55,547 bases of DNA, taken from the NCBI GenBank assembly GCA_026418115.1, contig JAOABY010000009.1, positions 1-55,547 on the forward strand, given 5' to 3'. Positions 16,304-23,917 of this stretch are shown in pieces. This DNA is from Spirochaetaceae bacterium (GTDB taxonomy: Bacteria > Spirochaetota > Spirochaetia > Treponematales > Rectinemataceae). Numbering within the stretch: the first letter of the stretch is position 1; each line of letters opens with the position of its first letter. The notes below the pieces were generated by a model. That model did not search any database. It saw only the letters and a program-made list of their open reading frames with translations, and was not told the DNA's origin. A program made the translations under genes and the position numbers.

Positions 16304-17078
16304 AATCGACTATCTCAGAATTTCCGTGACGGATCGCTGCAATCTGCGCTGTGTCTACTGCATGCCTGCAGAGGGCATCGATCTTCTGCCTCACGATCAG
16401 ATCATGCGGTTTGAGCAGATTGAGCTTGTGGCACGGGCTGCGGTTGATCTCGGCATACGGAAGATCCGGCTGACAGGTGGCGAGCCCCTTGCCCGCAAGG
16501 GCATTGTTGATCTGGTGAGGATATTGCGGCAAATCGAGGGGCTCGACACTCTTGCGATGACCACCAACGGCACCATGCTCTCATCTCTGGCTAGACCGCT
16601 GGCAGAAGCCGGCCTCGATTCGGTCAACATTTCGCTGGATACCCTTGATCCTGCCCGTTACCGGGCCATCACTCGCGTGGGTAACCTCGAGGATGTACTG
16701 GCTGGCATAGATGCTGCACTGGCAGCGGGGCTTCCCGTCAAGCTCAACATGGTCATACTGGAAGATACTACGCCTCAGGAAATTGTGGCCATGCGGAAGT
16801 TTGCAGCATCCCGAGGCGCAGCTCTCCAGACCATCGCGCACTATTCTCTGGATGAACCCAAGGAAGATGGTGGCGAGTATGACCGCCCACCGCCATGCTC
16901 CCGCTGCAACCGCATCAGACTGCTTGCTCATGGTGTGCTGCGTTCATGCCTGCACTCGGATATCGATATTCCTCTTGATTATCAGGATCTGAAGGCTTCG
17001 CTGCAGAAGGCCATTCTCAGTAAGCCGCTGCATGGTACAGTGAGCACTACAGTATCCGTCGCCCAGACGGGCGGTTGA
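16281..17078 (+). CDS. moaA: GTP 3',8-cyclase MoaA, compact form
   Basis: 265 residues against ~325-340 for usual MoaA. The radical-SAM cluster ligands Cys20, Cys24 and Cys27 (CNLRCVYC) are present, as are the GTP-side cluster ligands Cys206, Cys209 and Cys223 in the exact C-x2-C-x13-C pattern ([18 protein letters not shown]), and the C-terminal Gly-Gly (VAQTGG) needed for activity. The missing ~60 residues lie between the end of the barrel ([13 protein letters not shown]) and the second cluster. The start at 16281 overlaps moeA by 23 bases and has GGGGAG upstream. It should make cyclic dehydro-GTP, the first pterin step, with MoaC. Confidence 0.9.
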   Translation: MRDSFGREIDYLRISVTDRCNLRCVYCMPAEGIDLLPHDQIMRFEQIELVARAAVDLGIRKIRLTGGEPLARKGIVDLVRILRQIEGLDTLAMTTNGTMLSSLARPLAEAGLDSVNISLDTLDPARYRAITRVGNLEDVLAGIDAALAAGLPVKLNMVILEDTTPQEIVAMRKFAASRGAALQTIAHYSLDEPKEDGGEYDRPPPCSRCNRIRLLAHGVLRSCLHSDIDIPLDYQDLKASLQKAILSKPLHGTVSTTVSVAQTGG

Positions 17079-17101
17079 ATCGAACTGGCAAGGAGGTTGC
17101 C

Positions 17102-17566
17102 ATGAATGAAAAGGCTGCATTCACACATCTTGACAGTGAGGGGAACGCCCGGATGGTTGATGTCTCGGCGAAACCACGCGTGAAGCGCACGGCAACCGCA
17201 TCGGGTCGCATTGAGCTGGCTCCTGCGACCCTTGCCATGATCAGGGAACAGCAGATTGCCAAGGGCAATGTGTTGGCTACTGCCCGTATCGCGGGCATCA
17301 TGGCAGCCAAACGCACCGCAGACCTCATCCCGCTCTGCCACACCATAGGCATCGAGCATGTGGAAGTGGACTTCGAGTTTGAGGAGACAGGGATTGCTAT
17401 ACGCGCCAGAGCCATCTGCACCGACAAGACTGGCATCGAGATGGAGGCCCTGACTGCCGTGTCGGTTGCTGCGCTCACCATCTATGATATGTGCAAGGCG
17501 GTGGACAGGCAGATGCGTATCACCAATATCACACTGATTGAAAAGACGAAAGAGGAACTTGCATGA
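17102..17566 (+). CDS. moaC: Cyclic pyranopterin monophosphate synthase MoaC
   Basis: 154 residues, normal for Moa[20 protein letters not shown] opens the family, followed by [29 protein letters not shown] (catalytic His/Lys region), [23 protein letters not shown] and the end helix. It converts the MoaA product to cyclic pyranopterin. AAGGAGG precedes the ATG. Overlaps the next gene by ATGA. Confidence 0.97.
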   Translation: MNEKAAFTHLDSEGNARMVDVSAKPRVKRTATASGRIELAPATLAMIREQQIAKGNVLATARIAGIMAAKRTADLIPLCHTIGIEHVEVDFEFEETGIAIRARAICTDKTGIEMEALTAVSVAALTIYDMCKAVDRQMRITNITLIEKTKEELA

Positions 17567-18108
17567 ACGATAGTATCATCATGTCATCATCAGATTCGCA
17601 GCATGAGCCACAGCTCCCGCCAGAAGGCGAATTCCGCATAGTCTCTGTGAATGTCTCGGAGCGCACCGGCACGCGCAAGCATCCTGTCGAGACTGCAAGA
17701 CTCATTCCCGGGCAGGGCATCGAAGGCGATGCTCATGCCGGAGTGCTCGAAAACCGACAGGTATCGCTGCTTGCCATTGAGGAAATTGAAAAAGCATCCG
17801 CACAGCTTGCAGCACTTGGGAAGGAAGGCATCTGCGCCCTTGCGGGCGCGCCGGAAAGGCTGGCCCCAGGCGATTTTGCCGAGAATATTACGACTGAAGG
17901 TATTGCCCTGCATCTTCTGCCGCTGGGGACGCGTCTGCAGATAGGAGAGGTGGTGCTCGAGGTTTCGAAAATAGGCAAGGAATGTCATGCCGCCTGCGAA
18001 ATACGTCGTCTGGTGGGCGACTGTGTCATGCCGCGCAAGGGAATTTTTGCACGAGTGATCAGGGGCGGGGAGGTACATCGTGACGATCGCTGTCATTACC
18101 GTTTCTGA
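17563..18108 (+). CDS. MOSC-domain protein
   Basis: 181 residues. After a ~20-residue polar start the MOSC core follows: [60 protein letters not shown] and ECHAACEI with the conserved cysteine that carries sulfur in this superfamily. Stand-alone MOSC proteins in pterin operons (next to moaC and mogA) are thought to act in sulfur delivery or cofactor modification; no direct assay can be read from sequence. ATGA overlap with moaC. Confidence 0.9.
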   Translation: MNDSIIMSSSDSQHEPQLPPEGEFRIVSVNVSERTGTRKHPVETARLIPGQGIEGDAHAGVLENRQVSLLAIEEIEKASAQLAALGKEGICALAGAPERLAPGDFAENITTEGIALHLLPLGTRLQIGEVVLEVSKIGKECHAACEIRRLVGDCVMPRKGIFARVIRGGEVHRDDRCHYRF

Positions 18109-18547
18109 CCGTGCATCGCGAGGTGAGTACGAAGATAGGTCCGGGCCTGCCATCATCGAGACCATCAAGTCGATGATCGCCGACATCCAGTGGGAAACCG
18201 AAGTGGTGCCGGATGGAGCGCAGAGCGTGTACGATGCGCTCTGCCGGCACCCGCATGCCGACTGGATCATCACTACAGGAGGCACTGGGCCATCGCCAAG
18301 GGATCAGACCCCTGAGGCAACCATGCGCTACTGCGACAGAACCGTGCCGGGACTTGCAGAATACTTCAGGGCACGTTCGCTGGAGCAGACTCCTTATGCT
18401 GTATTCTCACGAGGCATTGCAGGCATGAAGGGCACGCAGTATGTCGTCAATTTCCCCGGCAGCGTGGCAGGTGCTTCACTCCATGCCGCACTGCTCGCTC
18501 CTCTTCTGGAACACGGGGTCCTGATGGCCCGGGGACATGGCCACTGA
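18080..18547 (+). CDS. mogA: Molybdopterin adenylyltransferase MogA/MoaB-type
   Basis: 155 residues from a GTG at 18080, GGGGAGG upstream, overlapping the MOSC gene by 29 bases. [40 protein letters not shown] and NFPGSVAGASLHAALLAPLLEH are the MoCF-domain motifs of the MogA group. It adenylylates the pterin before MoeA acts. Last gene of the tup-moe operon; no clear terminator follows in the 62-base gap to the convergent gene. Confidence 0.93.
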   Translation: MTIAVITVSDRASRGEYEDRSGPAIIETIKSMIADIQWETEVVPDGAQSVYDALCRHPHADWIITTGGTGPSPRDQTPEATMRYCDRTVPGLAEYFRARSLEQTPYAVFSRGIAGMKGTQYVVNFPGSVAGASLHAALLAPLLEHGVLMARGHGH

Positions 18548-18609
18548 AACTGCAGGCTTCGGCAGTGCTGCAACCATGATGGCTGTAGCACATGCCTCGA
18601 GGCCTTTCC

Positions 18610-19149
18610 TCACTGTCTGCCGCCTGTCCGCTGCCCGAGAGCAAGGCTCTGATTGGGACACGCCTGGACACATGCCAGACAGCGTGAACAGGCATAGGCA
18701 TCGGCAGGAGAATCCTTGCCTTTTCTGAAAAGGCTGTATTTTGCTGGTTCAAGAGTTGAGAGATAGCATGCTCTGTCACAGGCTCCGCAGCTCGTACAGG
18801 TGGTGCTGCTGTGCCTGATGGTGAGCAGGGACAGTCTGTTCAGGAATCCCGTCACCCATGCGATGGGACATCCAAGCTTGTGATACTGGTACAGCTGCTG
18901 GAATCTGGTATCCTTGCTCATGCCCATCATGTACTCCATGAGAAACCCTATTGGGCAGAGCCATCGGCAGAATACCTTTCCGGTGAGTATGCCGAGCACC
19001 GAGGCTCCCAGCAGAATCCAGAGAAGAGGCACACCGGCAAGGGATGCCGCAAGATAGAGGCCTGCACCTGCAATCGCCTGGATCAACCGTCTGTGTCGTG
19101 TGAGTGTCCGTGTGATGCGTGCTGACAGAGTCTGTTTCATGAGAGACAT
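18610..19149 (-). CDS. NapH/MauN-like membrane ferredoxin
   Basis: 179 residues. One or two membrane helices (LIQAIAGAGLYLAASLAGV, LLWILLGASVLGILTG) are followed by KVFCRWLCPIGFLMEYMMG, the motif of the NapH/CcoG/RnfB-like family, then two 4Fe-4S motifs CTSCGACDRAC and CSRCLACVQACP. It would move electrons between the membrane and a cytoplasmic partner. It is shorter than NapH (~280) and has fewer helices. Being next to the tungstate-cofactor genes it may serve a tungsten or molybdenum enzyme, but this is inference. Two starts (19149 and 19140) are possible; neither has a strong ribosome site. Confidence 0.82.
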   Translation of the reverse strand: MSLMKQTLSARITRTLTRHRRLIQAIAGAGLYLAASLAGVPLLWILLGASVLGILTGKVFCRWLCPIGFLMEYMMGMSKDTRFQQLYQYHKLGCPIAWVTGFLNRLSLLTIRHSSTTCTSCGACDRACYLSTLEPAKYSLFRKGKDSPADAYACSRCLACVQACPNQSLALGQRTGGRQ

Positions 19150-19173
19150 CTTAATATAAACATAATTAAATAT

Positions 19174-19197
19174 TCAATATAATATATACTATATTGA
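19174..19197. promoter_or_regulatory. 24-bp palindromic operator candidate before the NapH-like gene
   Basis: Arms TCAATATA (19174-19181) and TATATTGA (19190-19197) are perfect 8-base inverted repeats with an 8-base spacer, set in a very AT-rich patch (19150-19200) unlike the surrounding DNA, 25 bases before the start codon. Typical of a dimeric repressor site overlapping a promoter. Confidence 0.5.
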
Positions 19198-19243
19198 TCC
19201 AGCCATCTCCCGCGCCAGCGCCTCCACTCCAGAAGCCTTGCGC

Positions 19244-19281
19244 AAAAAAAAGGCTCAAGCCTCGCGACGAGGCTTGAGCCT
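19244..19281 (-). terminator. Strong intrinsic terminator of the secreted Q/N/G-rich protein gene
   Basis: A perfect 14-bp stem (AGGCTCAAGCCTCG with its complement), loop CGA, followed on the minus strand by eight T. Confidence 0.95.
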
Positions 19282-19302
19282 GAAGCCATCTACAAGAGAT
19301 GT

Positions 19303-19914
19303 TCAGCGATTGTTTCCACCCTGATTGCCCTGGCCACCTTGCTGCCTGGTCTGATTCCCATTGCCGGCTGCCTGGCCTGCATCGTTGTTCTGACCGGTCC
19401 GGGTCTGATTCTGATTCTGATCGCCCTGCCCCTGTCTCTGCTGTGCGTTTTCATTCTGGCCCTGATGTTCTGCTACCATGGTGCGCAGTTGTTCCTGCTG
19501 TCTGGTGCGGATCTGTTGCTGCAGCGTCTGGCGAAGCGCATCCTGTGTGCCAAGGCCCTGCCAGTCAAACTTCAGCGCATGGAATGCTTCGGAGCCCGGG
19601 GCTATTTCGAGGATTGCAGCAAGCACTCCCCACCCATGGCCTTGCGCATCGGCTGCAAGAGGAATAGCCTCTTCAAGTGGGGTTTCCGTTACCTTGGCAA
19701 TTTCAAGAGCCAGCCAGATCTCTCCAGGGGTGTAACCCTGTTCATAAAGGGAAGTGAGCAGCGCAACATCCACATTGAATGCGCTGGCCAGCTTCTGTAA
19801 TGATGCCGGGATTCCATCAGCGGTATGGACTTGCTGCTGGGAATAGACAGGAATGCTCCCCAGAGCAAAAATGAGAACAAGACTCATGACGACAAGACGA
19901 CTTCGTGCAACCAT
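19303..19914 (-). CDS. Secreted protein with Q/N/G-rich low-complexity tail
   Basis: 203 residues. MVARSRLVVMSLVLIFALGSIPVYSQ is a signal peptide. Residues ~30-130 form a soluble, mostly helical domain (VDVALLTSLYEQGYTPGEIWLALEIAKVTETPLEEAI) with an acidic/aromatic end (EAFHALKFDWQGLG). From ~130 on the chain is Gln/Arg then almost only Gln, Asn, Gly, Thr, Arg. No family recognised. The start at 19914 has GGAGG at the right distance and mirrors the start of the ECF sigma gene across a shared inverted repeat, which suggests co-regulation by that sigma factor. Low-complexity tail resembles that of the other secreted protein at 21345. Confidence 0.8.
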   Translation of the reverse strand: MVARSRLVVMSLVLIFALGSIPVYSQQQVHTADGIPASLQKLASAFNVDVALLTSLYEQGYTPGEIWLALEIAKVTETPLEEAIPLAADAQGHGWGVLAAILEIAPGSEAFHALKFDWQGLGTQDALRQTLQQQIRTRQQEQLRTMVAEHQGQNENAQQRQGQGDQNQNQTRTGQNNDAGQAAGNGNQTRQQGGQGNQGGNNR

Positions 19915-19985
19915 TGTGCAACCTCCTGCGTATATATGGTGTGTATCACACGGATATATACGCAGCAGAGAGCAACATGGTTGCA
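19906..19985. repeat. 80-bp inverted repeat containing both divergent start codons
   Basis: TGCAACCAT (19906-19914) mirrors ATGGTTGCA (19977-19985), and TGCGTATATAT (19927-19937) mirrors ATATATACGCA (19954-19964), all about the same centre. The start-to-arm distance is 13 bases on both sides; the intervening 12 bases match at about half the positions. A smaller palindrome GTGTG-TAT-CACAC sits at the centre, offset by half a base. This is both promoters and both ribosome-site regions facing each other. Confidence 0.75.
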
Positions 19986-20633
19986 TCCAGGCAGAAAGCC
20001 GGCGATCCGGAAGGCACTGCTTCCAGGCAGAGTTGGAGAGGTATGGTGTCCTCCATTGGTGAACTTGAAGAAAAGGAAGCAGTCAGACTCGTACAGGCCG
20101 GCACCAGGAATGCCTTTCGCGTGCTGGTGGAGAAATATGCTCCTTCTGTAATTGCTTTCTGCAGGTATCGGCTGAATTCACGAGAGGAAGCCCTCGATGC
20201 TGCGCAGGAAATCTTTGCCAAGGCATATATGGGCATCAATTCGTTTGATACCGCTGCAGATTTTGGTGCGTGGCTCTTTGGCATCACGCTCAATCACATT
20301 CGCAGTCTGATCCGGCGCAGGAGTTCTGAATTAAGGAAGCTGCATGCCGCAGCCCTTGAGGAATTCTCGAGGCCTGCTGCCGATCCTGCCGGAGATGCTG
20401 AAGATCGCCTTGCGGGAAGTGCACTGAGAGATGCTATGGCAGCGCTGCCAGAATCATTGAGTGTTCCAGTCGAGTTGTATTATTTTGCCGAGCTGCCTGT
20501 GGCACAGATTGCCAATCTGCTCGGCATAGGTGAAGAAGCGGTGAAATCCCGACTGTTCCGTGCGCGCAAGATGCTGAAACGCTCGCTCGCATCTTTCGAG
20601 TCGGGACGTCCCGAAGGAGAAAAGTCGATATGA
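19977..20633 (+). CDS. ECF-type RNA polymerase sigma factor
   Basis: About 218 residues. Region 2 is clear at ~45-110 (AFRVLVEKYAPSVIAFCRYRL, EEALDAAQEIFAKAYMGINSFD, GAWLFGITLNHIRSLIRRR), then a ~45-residue linker, then region 4 (LPESLSVPVELYYFAELPVAQIANLLGIGEEAVKSRLFRARKMLKR). It lacks region 3, as ECF factors do. It directs RNA polymerase to a small regulon in response to release from the anti-sigma encoded next (ATGA overlap). The start at 19977 is preferred because it sits symmetrically to the divergent gene in the inverted repeat; an internal ATG at 20045 is too close to its GGAGAGG. Confidence 0.92.
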   Translation: MVASRQKAGDPEGTASRQSWRGMVSSIGELEEKEAVRLVQAGTRNAFRVLVEKYAPSVIAFCRYRLNSREEALDAAQEIFAKAYMGINSFDTAADFGAWLFGITLNHIRSLIRRRSSELRKLHAAALEEFSRPAADPAGDAEDRLAGSALRDAMAALPESLSVPVELYYFAELPVAQIANLLGIGEEAVKSRLFRARKMLKRSLASFESGRPEGEKSI

Positions 20634-21334
20634 TGCGATGTTCAGAAGTTGCATCATGGTTTGATGCATGGGCTGAGACGGATCCCACCGGAATGAGGGA
20701 AGACAGATCCGATCAGACTCGAGCCCGATGGGTCGAGGTAGAGGAGCACCTGGCGCAGTGTTCTGCCTGTAGAGATCGATTCGGAACGCTGGCTGTACTC
20801 GCGCGCAGGGATTATGGCGAGTCTCGAGGGCCGGCTCCTCTTGAAGATGTAGACGCATTCATGGAGGCCGTGTTCTCCAGGGTGGATGCAGCACGAAATG
20901 CAGACAGCGAGGACGTGTCTGTGGCAGCAAGCCAGCCGGCTGCAGCAAGAGCACTTCGGGATGACAACAAGTTCAGAAAGAGCAGGCTGCTGAAGCTGGC
21001 CTACGCAGCAGTGATACTTGCTGCAGGAATAGTGATGGGCATTCTGATCGGACGAAATGGCAGTACGCAGGACACAATACTGGTTACCTTTCTGCTCGAG
21101 GCGCCCGATGCTGCGAGTGTCTCGCTCGCCGGCACCTTCAACGGGTGGGACACCACGGCATACCAGTTTACAAAAGTCTCCGCGAACACGTGGAGCTTGA
21201 AAATTCCACTCCGGAAAGGCCGGGAATATCTGTACAACTTTGTAATTGATGGAGAAAGGTGGATCCCTGATCCGGCTTCTCCTCTCAAGGTCGATGATGG
21301 GTTCGGAGGCGAGAGCAGCCTCCTGAGGCTGTGA
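20630..21334 (+). CDS. Anti-sigma factor with extracytoplasmic AMPK/CBM48-like domain
   Basis: 234 residues. An N-terminal zinc-binding anti-sigma domain carries HLAQCSACRDRF (His-x3-Cys-x2-Cys, ~residues 40-47). One membrane helix (LAYAAVILAAGIVMGILIG, ~122-141) follows. Residues ~148-234 form an early-set glycan-binding type module: VTFLLEAPDAASVSLAGTFN, the NGW motif, LYNFVIDGERWIPDP and DDGFGG, close in design to the module at the start of the barrel protein at 2718. The domain would lie outside the membrane and may sense alpha-glucan or a protein partner and release the sigma factor. Overlaps sigma by ATGA and is followed closely by the secreted protein. Sensing is inference; the residues that bind glucan are only partly kept (one conserved Trp seen). 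Confidence 0.85.
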   Translation: MMRCSEVASWFDAWAETDPTGMREDRSDQTRARWVEVEEHLAQCSACRDRFGTLAVLARRDYGESRGPAPLEDVDAFMEAVFSRVDAARNADSEDVSVAASQPAAARALRDDNKFRKSRLLKLAYAAVILAAGIVMGILIGRNGSTQDTILVTFLLEAPDAASVSLAGTFNGWDTTAYQFTKVSANTWSLKIPLRKGREYLYNFVIDGERWIPDPASPLKVDDGFGGESSLLRL

Positions 21335-21344
21335 GGAGGCTGAA

Positions 21345-22211
21345 ATGGCAGACTGTTGTATGAAAGTTCGTTGCCGAAGAGCCCTCCTGATAGCAGCTCT
21401 CAGCATGCTGGTGCTTTCCCCTTTGAGTCTGGGTGCGCAGGAAGTGGAAGCCTGGTTCTCTGATGGCAATCATCTGGCAGCTTATGGCAGCATACGGCAG
21501 GCCTCGCTCGAACTGGCCAGGCAGCTCGAAATGCAGGGGCTGACGGATCGTCTGCTGATGCTGAGGCTGGAAGAAGCCTACAGAAAGCGCATTGCCCCTT
21601 CGAAAGCCATCGAGAGTCTGAAAAAGGATGTAGCCCGCTTTGGCACGATTGCAGGAATGCTGGCATCCAGAAATCTCAAGGCGCAGACTCCAGCCGAGGT
21701 TTCTGAACAGATCCTGCGCCTGGATATTTTCCTGCGTGCCGGTCTTTCCGAACAGGAATGTGCCTTCATTCTGGATATTGCGCTCGGATGGGATGGTGAC
21801 CGTTCGAGCCGCAAGTCGCAGCTGCTGTTCAACAGGATTACTGCCGCCATGGCAGCAGTGCTGCCGCTGCGATCAAAGGGCCTGATCGATGCCGAAACCA
21901 CGGTTCTGCTTGCAGGAGCGCTCATCATGAGCGATCGTCCCGATACTGAATTCTCCGCACAGATTGCGCCGCTGGAAAAGGCGGCTGGGCAGAATCTGCA
22001 GCGAGATGCGGCGAATCTTGCAAAGAAATTGTCTGCCACAAGGCAGAACGTGCTCTTTGAACAGGTCGCCAGGTTTGGCAGCCTCATGCGCGAGCAGCAG
22101 AATCCAGATGGACAATTGCAGAGGCCTTCTACAGAAGGCGGCGGCAGCCAGGGAGCAGGTGAGGGCCAGGGTCAGGGCAAGGGCAATCAGGGCAAAGGCC
22201 CATCACGTTGA
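21345..22211 (+). CDS. Secreted protein with Gly/Gln-rich tail, ECF operon
   Basis: 288 residues. A signal peptide (RRALLIAALSMLVLSPLSLGAQ) is followed by a wholly helical part (~35-255) with repeating Leu/Ala/Arg heptads (LASRNLKAQTPAEVSEQILRLDIFLRAGLSEQECAFILDIALGW), and a tail of Gly, Gln, Lys, Glu (~262-288). No family recognised. GAGGAGG sits 5 bases before the ATG, 10 bases after the anti-sigma stop, so it belongs to the same operon. Its tail resembles that of the divergent gene at 19303, so both may be targets or accessory parts of the same system. Its stop overlaps the convergent Rieske gene by 9 bases. Confidence 0.82.
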   Translation: MADCCMKVRCRRALLIAALSMLVLSPLSLGAQEVEAWFSDGNHLAAYGSIRQASLELARQLEMQGLTDRLLMLRLEEAYRKRIAPSKAIESLKKDVARFGTIAGMLASRNLKAQTPAEVSEQILRLDIFLRAGLSEQECAFILDIALGWDGDRSSRKSQLLFNRITAAMAAVLPLRSKGLIDAETTVLLAGALIMSDRPDTEFSAQIAPLEKAAGQNLQRDAANLAKKLSATRQNVLFEQVARFGSLMREQQNPDGQLQRPSTEGGGSQGAGEGQGQGKGNQGKGPSR

Positions 22212-23201
22212 GCGGGGCGGTTGCTCTGCCCGCTTTTTCAGCTCAAGACGCTTCTTGCGGAACTCCATTATGGGATAGTCCCCCTGGATGAGCAGCTCTC
22301 CCGTTCCCGTCCCGTCGCCCTTCGGAATCTGCGTGTTCACTACCCGGCGGTCCTGGTGCGCGACAATCAGATTGAAGACCCCCATGATCCAGTCGACGAG
22401 CTCGCGAAGCACAGGTATGCGGACAAAGTCCTGGTAGAGCCGGAGATAGAGCAGGGTATGGGTCTCGTCCACCGGCACGAACATGCCCAATATTCGAAGC
22501 TTTCTGGAAATATGGTTTTGCCAGAGATTGGGGAGGATGGTTTCGAGCTTGAAGTCGCGGTCGGAAGGTGGCACGGGGACTTCCTGAGGGGTCCGCGGTT
22601 TTGACCCATCATCAACCTTGTTGTAGGTATAGTGAAAGAACATGATGTCGTTCTTCCACTCGAGACCGGGGCCCTCGACGAGGGTACGGTTGCCCCGCCC
22701 TATGGTGTTGTGATGGACAAAGGGCAGATGCACCACATCGAGCTGATTCTCCAGCACTCGCGTGTAGTGGTTGTCCCATGGGTCACGCACGGTTTTCCAG
22801 TGAGTGAAGTGGGTGAGATCGTCAAAAAAGGAGGGCGGCGCGAGGTCCTGTGGCGGGTTTTCTCCCCACCAGATCCAGATGATGCCATAAGCCTCATGGG
22901 TAGGATACGTGCGCATCCTGAAGCGCTCGGGAACCGGGGCGTTCTTGCCATTTGCAGGAATTTTCACACAGCGCCCGCTGACATCGTACTGAAGCCCATG
23001 AAAGGGGCAGGCGATCACATCGCCATGGAGTTTGCCGCCGGCCAGCGAAGCGCCGCGATGTGCACAGCGGTCAAAGAAGCAGCGTACTTTCCCCTCTCGG
23101 TCTCTCCAGAACACCAGCCTTTCTCCAAGGCGAGTGACGCCAACAATACCATCTTTCACTTCGCTCGATTCAAGCACCGCATACCAGAGGTTTCTGATCA
23201 T
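22203..23201 (-). CDS. Rieske [2Fe-2S] non-haem iron oxygenase
   Basis: 332 residues. Rieske ligands Cys46/His48 (DRCAHRGA) and Cys65/His68 (CPFHGLQYD) are intact, and the catalytic iron site is seen in LENQLDVVHLPFVHHNT (Asp155, His158, His163). The overall layout is that of the VanA/aromatic ring-hydroxylating oxygenase alpha-subunit group, which uses O2 and an electron-transfer partner. No reductase gene lies nearby. An O2-using enzyme is unusual next to fermentative lysine genes. Start at 23201 with AGGA upstream; same strand as, and downstream of, the PH-like gene (67-base gap). Confidence 0.92.
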   Translation of the reverse strand: MIRNLWYAVLESSEVKDGIVGVTRLGERLVFWRDREGKVRCFFDRCAHRGASLAGGKLHGDVIACPFHGLQYDVSGRCVKIPANGKNAPVPERFRMRTYPTHEAYGIIWIWWGENPPQDLAPPSFFDDLTHFTHWKTVRDPWDNHYTRVLENQLDVVHLPFVHHNTIGRGNRTLVEGPGLEWKNDIMFFHYTYNKVDDGSKPRTPQEVPVPPSDRDFKLETILPNLWQNHISRKLRILGMFVPVDETHTLLYLRLYQDFVRIPVLRELVDWIMGVFNLIVAHQDRRVVNTQIPKGDGTGTGELLIQGDYPIMEFRKKRLELKKRAEQPPRST

Positions 23202-23268
23202 GGCATCATCCTAGCACCATAACGAGACGGGCACCATCCATCGGTCAAGTGGGGCAACGATGCAGAAT

Positions 23269-23754
23269 TCATTGGTACTGGATGGGGTATCCGTATTGCT
23301 CAAGTGCAGTGAGAAGATTCTTGAATGCTCCGCTGTCGAAATATTCATTGGTCACCATGATTCTGGGGCCTGTGAAGTACGTAAAGCCAGGCATGACTTT
23401 CAGCGGTCCGCCTCCCAGGAAGAAAACTACCCGCACCAGACTCATTTTTCGATACACGCCTATTGCGGTGATGCGGTCTCTTGCAATCTGCTGCATGGTG
23501 CGGCTGCGACCTTTCCAGAGTGTGACTGTCTCGGCATTCACGGCGATGCTGCGGATACCTTTCTGCTCCCAATACAGGTAGTCGATGATGACATACAGCC
23601 CCATCAGTGCTGCGACGAGCACGCCGGAGAACCATGTCAGAATGCCCCGGAGGCTCATCAGCAGCAGCACGATGCCCATCACTGCGAGGGCTTTCAACAA
23701 GAGAACGCCTTTCGAAGGACCTGTCGCATACAGCACAAATGCGTCTTCCGGCAT
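23269..23754 (-). CDS. PH-like domain membrane protein
   Basis: 161 residues. Two membrane helices at ~17-60 (LLLKALAVMGIVLLLMSLRGI, WFSGVLVAALMGLYVIIDYLYW), then ~90 residues of strands (GIRSIAVNAETVTLWKGRSRTMQQIARDRITAIGVYRKMS, RIMVTNEYFDSGAFKNLLTAL), the layout of bacterial PH/DUF2244-type proteins. AAGGAGA gives the start. Likely in one transcript with the Rieske gene; function unknown. Confidence 0.7.
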   Translation of the reverse strand: MPEDAFVLYATGPSKGVLLLKALAVMGIVLLLMSLRGILTWFSGVLVAALMGLYVIIDYLYWEQKGIRSIAVNAETVTLWKGRSRTMQQIARDRITAIGVYRKMSLVRVVFFLGGGPLKVMPGFTYFTGPRIMVTNEYFDSGAFKNLLTALEQYGYPIQYQ

Positions 23755-23863
23755 GGTCTGATCTCTCCTTGTTACATCATCCTAGGCGAGGTGCTGCGCA
23801 GATGCAACTGCCAGTCTGCATCATGAAAAACAGGTTCAAGCGAAGGCTGATCATCGCGGCCGG

Positions 23864-23892
23864 TTGCCGATAAGATTTTTCATATATAAATT
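23864..23892 (+). promoter_or_regulatory. Predicted promoter of the beta-barrel gene at 23918
   Basis: TTGCCG (23864-23869), 17 bases, TAAATT (23887-23892), inside an AT-rich patch with an inverted TATATA pair. Leader only ~20 bases. Confidence 0.4.
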
Positions 23893-23917
23893 GATATATA
23901 TTATTTGGAGGTTTTAC

